NCBI GenBank assembly: GCA_964615935.1
Contig: CAZTTG010000017.1
Location: forward strand, 1-64,000
DNA length: 64,000 nt
Source: CAZTTG01 sp964615935
Lineage (GTDB): Bacteria > Planctomycetota > UBA1135 > GCA-002686595
Reading direction: 5' to 3'
In this document: positions 63,556 through 64,000 of the stretch, piece after piece
Layout: the number at the start of each line of letters is the position of its first letter
Position numbering within the stretch: the stretch's first letter is position 1
Notes under the pieces: generated by a model
The model's database searches: none
Seen by the model: only the letters and a program-made list of their open reading frames with translations
Told to the model about the DNA's origin: nothing
Program-made: the position numbers and the translations under genes

Positions 63556-64000
63556 TCAGCGAGCCCGCTCCCGGGCGATCAGGGCCGCGCCCAGCGCTCC
63601 CGTGAGCTGGGGGTGCTGGGACACCCGAACCGGGAGGCCGAAGGCCGCCTCCAGGGCTCGCTCCATGCCGGGGATCCGGGCCACCCCGCCGGTGAAGTAG
63701 ACCGGCTCCCGCGCCCTCCGCCCGGCCATGGAGGCCAGACGCGAGGCGATCGAGTCCTGGACCCCGGCGGCGATGTTCTCCGGGCTCTCACCGGCCGCCA
63801 GGAGGCCGATGATCTCGGTCTCGGCGAAGACCACGCACATGCTGCTGATGGCCGCCGCCTGCTCGGCCCGGGCGGCGGACTCGCCCAGGTGCTCCAGCGG
63901 CAGGTCCAGGCGATCCGCCACCACCTCCAGGAAGCGACCGGTGCCCGCGGCGCAGCGATCGTTCATGACGAAGTCGCGCACCTGCCCCCCCTCCTGCAGG
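63556..64000 (-). CDS. BadF/BcrA/HgdC-type activator ATPase, 5' end beyond window
   Basis: The C-terminal 147 residues of an ASKHA-fold ATPase similar to the activator of 2-hydroxyacyl-CoA dehydratases and benzoyl-CoA reductases, which drives one electron at low potential using ATP. FVMNDRCAAGTGRFLE and SSMCVVFAETEIIGLLA hold the two cysteines that bind the [4Fe-4S] cluster shared by the dimer; YFTGGVARIPGM is the adenosine motif. The frame remains open to the window edge at 64000; a GTG at 63981 lies inside the conserved part and is not the true start. The dehydratase partner, if any, lies outside. Confidence 0.85.
   Translation of the reverse strand, partial: LQEGGQVRDFVMNDRCAAGTGRFLEVVADRLDLPLEHLGESAARAEQAAAISSMCVVFAETEIIGLLAAGESPENIAAGVQDSIASRLASMAGRRAREPVYFTGGVARIPGMERALEAAFGLPVRVSQHPQLTGALGAALIARERAR

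Overview
The window is GC-rich (about 70% by eye) and densely coded on both strands. No rRNA, tRNA, CRISPR array, insertion sequence or phage gene was seen. Its secreted-protein content resembles deep-branching Planctomycetota: two proteases share a Cys-rich C-terminal module known from planctomycete exoproteins, and there are Tat-exported Gfo/Idh/MocA oxidoreductases, lipoprotein sulfatases, an FG-GAP protein, a HEAT plus F5/8-type-C lipoprotein and a Ser/Thr kinase with TPR-like repeats. The phylum call is inference from gene content, with no marker gene behind it.

Layout. 1-6486 (minus): the promoter-proximal end of a probable class 1 DISARM phage-defence operon, a DrmD-type helicase followed by a DrmMI-type adenine methylase that runs off the left edge. 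6550-20549: an alpha/beta hydrolase, an ATP-grasp ligase, urocanase, three secreted surface proteins, an AlkX/YcaQ-type DNA glycosylase, a Tat Gfo/Idh/MocA protein and ApbE. 20761-25678 (plus): a redox regulon of Rrf2 regulator, NarI/DsrM-like cytochrome b, DsrK/HdrD-like Fe-S protein, response regulator and a histidine kinase with a two-CW cysteine module. Its promoter has a 17-bp spacer and is followed by a perfect 11-3-11 palindrome. 25689-32617: an unknown protein, a sulfatase pseudogene broken by two deletions, an asparaginase-domain/metallo-beta-lactamase pair, a secreted trypsin-like protease, and a small transcription unit with a Fur-like box between its -35 and -10 elements. 32729-41562: kinase, ornithine carbamoyltransferase plus ornithine aminotransferase, an ABC exporter, and a breakpoint where a metal-transporter gene and an alpha-fucosidase gene have both lost their 5' parts.

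41599-49513 (minus) is the metabolic centrepiece: hdrC-hdrB-hdrA-mvhD-metV-metF, all overlapping. It matches the soluble MetFV-HdrABC-MvhD methylene-tetrahydrofolate reductase complexes proposed to bifurcate electrons in acetogens. Here HdrA is a 1468-residue protein with two HdrA-like units and an inserted GltD/NfnB-like module. 49658-61796 holds an OPT transporter, two sulfatase-family proteins, a subtilisin, an FkbM methyltransferase and a Gfo/Idh/MocA plus HEAT lipoprotein pair. 61830-64000 (minus) holds a histidine-kinase-like ATPase and the end of a 2-hydroxyacyl-CoA dehydratase activator-type ATPase.

How the parts may work together: the membrane DsrMK-like pair and the soluble Hdr complex share CCG-domain chemistry, and could link the quinone, thiol/disulfide and folate-C1 pools. 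Urocanase, ornithine carbamoyltransferase and ornithine aminotransferase all feed amino-acid carbon towards glutamate. The secreted sulfatase, proteases and fucosidase remnant point to degradation of sulfated polysaccharide and protein.
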